Source: Chloroflexota bacterium (GTDB lineage Bacteria > Chloroflexota > Limnocylindria > P2-11E). Taken from it: a stretch of DNA of 64,000 nucleotides. The stretch spans positions 1 through 64,000 of the forward strand of contig VBDU01000074.1 in NCBI GenBank assembly GCA_005883625.1, written 5' to 3'. Under the pieces are notes generated by a model, which searched no databases, was not told where the DNA came from, and saw only the letters and a program-made list of their open reading frames with translations. The translations under genes and the position numbers were made by a program. Shown here one piece after another: positions 62,714 to 64,000 of this stretch (positions are counted from its first letter, which is position 1; each line of letters begins with the position of its first letter).

Positions 62714-63871
62714 GTGAACGAGGCTCTCCCGCTGCTCTTCTGCGCGGACGGCTACCGCTTCCCGGACGTGTACCACACCACGCGGTTCCTCTCGCCTGAC
62801 CCGATCATCGCGCTCGAGGAGGTCGAGGAGCTCATCATCGTCACGAGCTCGCTCGAAGAGGGTCGCGCGAAGAAAGAGTCACGTGCGACGAGCGTGATCA
62901 ATTGGGACCGCTACGGCGCGCAGGAGCTCGCCGCCCAGGGCGTCCAGGGCCCGGAGCTCACGGCCACGGTGATCAAGCGGTTCCTCGACGAGCGCGAGCT
63001 CGCCCGCGTCGCCCTCCCGGCGTACTTCTCGGTCGGGATCGCCGACCGTCTGCGCGAGATGGGCGTCGAGCTCGTCGTGCTGAACGACCTCGGCGAGCGC
63101 CGGCGTGCGAAGCGGCCGGACGAGCTCGAAGCCATCGAGGCGACCCAGCGCGCGACGGAGGAGGCGTGGCAGCTCGGCGTCGATGCGCTCCGCCGCGCGT
63201 CGGTCCGCAAGGATCGCGTGCTCGAGCTCGACGGCGCTCCGTTCACCGCCGAGCGGCTGCGCGCGATCGTCGAGGTCGCGCTCCTCGAGCGCGGCTGCGC
63301 GTCGGATGGAGCGATCTGCGCGCCCGGCGCGCAGGCCGCCGATCCACACAAGATCGGGGAAGGCCCGCTCCACGCGGGCGAACCGATCGTCATGGACATC
63401 TTCCCGCAGCACAAAGCCACGCGGTACTGGGCGGACATGACGCGCACCGTCTCCAAGGGCGAGCCGCCGAAGGAGATCCGGCGGATGTACGACGTCGTCC
63501 GGCGCGCGCAGGACGCGGGGATCGAGGCGCTCCGCCCTGGGATCATCGGCCGTGCGGTGCACGAGCTCGTCGAGGACATCATCTGGGAGGCCGGCTACGA
63601 CACGCTACGTCCCGGCCAGAAAAAGGACCCCGCGAACCCGACGCCGCACGGTTTCATCCATTCGACAGGGCACGGCGTTGGGCTGGAGATCCATGAGGCG
63701 CCCGGTATTGGGCGAGGCGGCACGAAGCCGCTCATCGTCGGGGACGTCGTGACGATCGAGCCCGGTGTGTACGACCCCGCGATCGGCGGCGTGCGCCTGG
63801 AGGACATGCTCGTCATCACCGAGCACGGCGCGCGCAACCTCACCAAGGCCCCGCGCCAGCTCGTGGTCTGA
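62714..63871 (+). CDS. M24-family metallopeptidase (Xaa-Pro aminopeptidase-like)
   Basis: The 385-residue protein has an N-terminal creatinase-like domain and a pita-bread domain with all metal ligands: IVMDIFPQHK (Asp), ADMTRTVSKGEPP (Asp), GFIHSTGHGVGLEIHEAPG (His), VVTIEPGVY (Glu) and VRLEDMLVITE (Glu). It removes N-terminal residues preceding proline or cleaves related substrates. GTG 62714 is preceded by TAACGT. Full length for the family. Confidence 0.93.
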   Translation: MNEALPLLFCADGYRFPDVYHTTRFLSPDPIIALEEVEELIIVTSSLEEGRAKKESRATSVINWDRYGAQELAAQGVQGPELTATVIKRFLDERELARVALPAYFSVGIADRLREMGVELVVLNDLGERRRAKRPDELEAIEATQRATEEAWQLGVDALRRASVRKDRVLELDGAPFTAERLRAIVEVALLERGCASDGAICAPGAQAADPHKIGEGPLHAGEPIVMDIFPQHKATRYWADMTRTVSKGEPPKEIRRMYDVVRRAQDAGIEALRPGIIGRAVHELVEDIIWEAGYDTLRPGQKKDPANPTPHGFIHSTGHGVGLEIHEAPGIGRGGTKPLIVGDVVTIEPGVYDPAIGGVRLEDMLVITEHGARNLTKAPRQLVV

Positions 63872-63878
63872 TACCTAG

Positions 63879-64000
63879 CTGGAAGCACTTCTCTTCGGAG
63901 TCGGCGCGGCGGTCGTGTGGGGCTTCGCCGACTATGCGGCGGCGCTCTCCGCGCGGCGTGTCGGCGCGGTCCGGACCGCGTTCGGCATGCAGGCCACCGG
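63879..64000 (+). CDS. EamA/DMT-family transporter, N-terminal part (runs off the right edge), probable CTG start
   Basis: In the frame after an in-frame TAG (63876-63878), CTG 63879 opens EALLFGVGAAVVWGFADYAAALSARRVGAVR, with the typical first helix and WGFADY of an EamA transporter. The next ATG/GTG (GTG at 63915) would cut the helix in half. Only about 41 residues are visible. Confidence 0.65.
   Translation, partial: MEALLFGVGAAVVWGFADYAAALSARRVGAVRTAFGMQAT

Noticed and set aside
1-64000. tRNA or rRNA genes
   Set aside because: I scanned the gaps by eye for cloverleaf-like stretches and found none; most intergenic gaps are under 110 bases and the largest, about 311 bases, is at 29848-30158.

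Overview
The window is very GC-rich, gene-dense DNA (about 70 percent GC by eye) with short intergenic gaps and many GTG, TTG and apparently CTG starts. The content suggests an uncultured, aerobic, metabolically versatile high-GC bacterium: three molybdenum hydroxylases of the xanthine dehydrogenase superfamily, an F420-type (DDN-family) oxidoreductase, an ECF42 sigma factor with YciI proteins, a very large SCO7613-type membrane protein, and TANNNT boxes 5-9 nt upstream of start codons, as expected for leaderless mRNAs. A soil or freshwater Chloroflexota-like lineage (for example Limnocylindria/Ellin6529) is my best guess. This is inference; there is no rRNA, tRNA or phylogenetic marker in the window, and no phage, IS or CRISPR.

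Layout. 1-2150: the 5' part of an aconitase/isopropylmalate dehydratase-family gene (minus, runs off the left edge), a small membrane protein and a VapBC toxin-antitoxin pair with a double palindromic operator. 2169-9761: a seven-gene minus-strand operon (3-hydroxyacyl-CoA dehydrogenase, small membrane protein, membrane-embedded spermidine-synthase-like protein, lone 2-oxoacid dehydrogenase E1 alpha, amino-acid-type binding lipoprotein, isopropylmalate-synthase-like enzyme, metallo-beta-lactamase hydrolase). 9866-14846: molybdenum hydroxylase cluster 1 (Fe-S, Mo and FAD subunits), a GNAT and a DDN-type protein. 14843-19174: SRPBCC protein, HExxH protein, ECF42 sigma with two YciI partners, then an ECF sigma plus Ogt pair. 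19349-25179: the 1183-residue membrane protein, a 52-residue charged protein, a GNAT, an XdhC maturation factor and an XRE regulator.

25373-29847: molybdenum hydroxylase cluster 2, exported (Tat signal on the Fe-S subunit), strong ribosome sites, lysine/asparagine-rich proteins, closed by a textbook terminator; its Mo subunit carries a Cys-containing loop (PYRCVSH) where CO dehydrogenase has AYxCSFR. 30159-34634: an IMPase-family protein with an altered metal motif, small proteins, a PD40 propeller protein and a Tat/4Fe-4S plus cytochrome b module without a catalytic subunit. 34675-39717: molybdenum hydroxylase cluster 3, close to 4-hydroxybenzoyl-CoA reductase, with MocA and an IclR regulator; its FAD-subunit gene has lost the FAD-loop segment and is out of frame. 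39731-43640: a PaaK-like CoA ligase, a cysteine-less carboxymuconolactone decarboxylase-like protein, LysE transporter, isochorismatase-like hydrolase and an A-type Fe-S carrier.

43744-49704: VOC protein, DUF255/thioredoxin protein, stress-type protein, amidohydrolase and nucleotide-phosphatase-like protein sharing a 21-bp promoter, and a cupin. 49739-54739: an ECF sigma, anti-sigma, ABC ATPase, ABC permease operon and an epimerase. 54747-57555: SRPBCC proteins, hemerythrin, methyltransferase, DUF2231 protein. 57552-60866: an operon with a duplicated-domain PTPS, an SDR, GTP cyclohydrolase I and a glycosyltransferase, resembling a tetrahydropterin-type pathway. The right end holds EamA transporters and an M24 peptidase.

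Recurrent structural themes are ATGA/GTGA/TTGA/CTGA stop-start overlaps, a dispersed palindromic G-rich repeat found at gene ends and inside coding sequence, and probable leaderless promoters.
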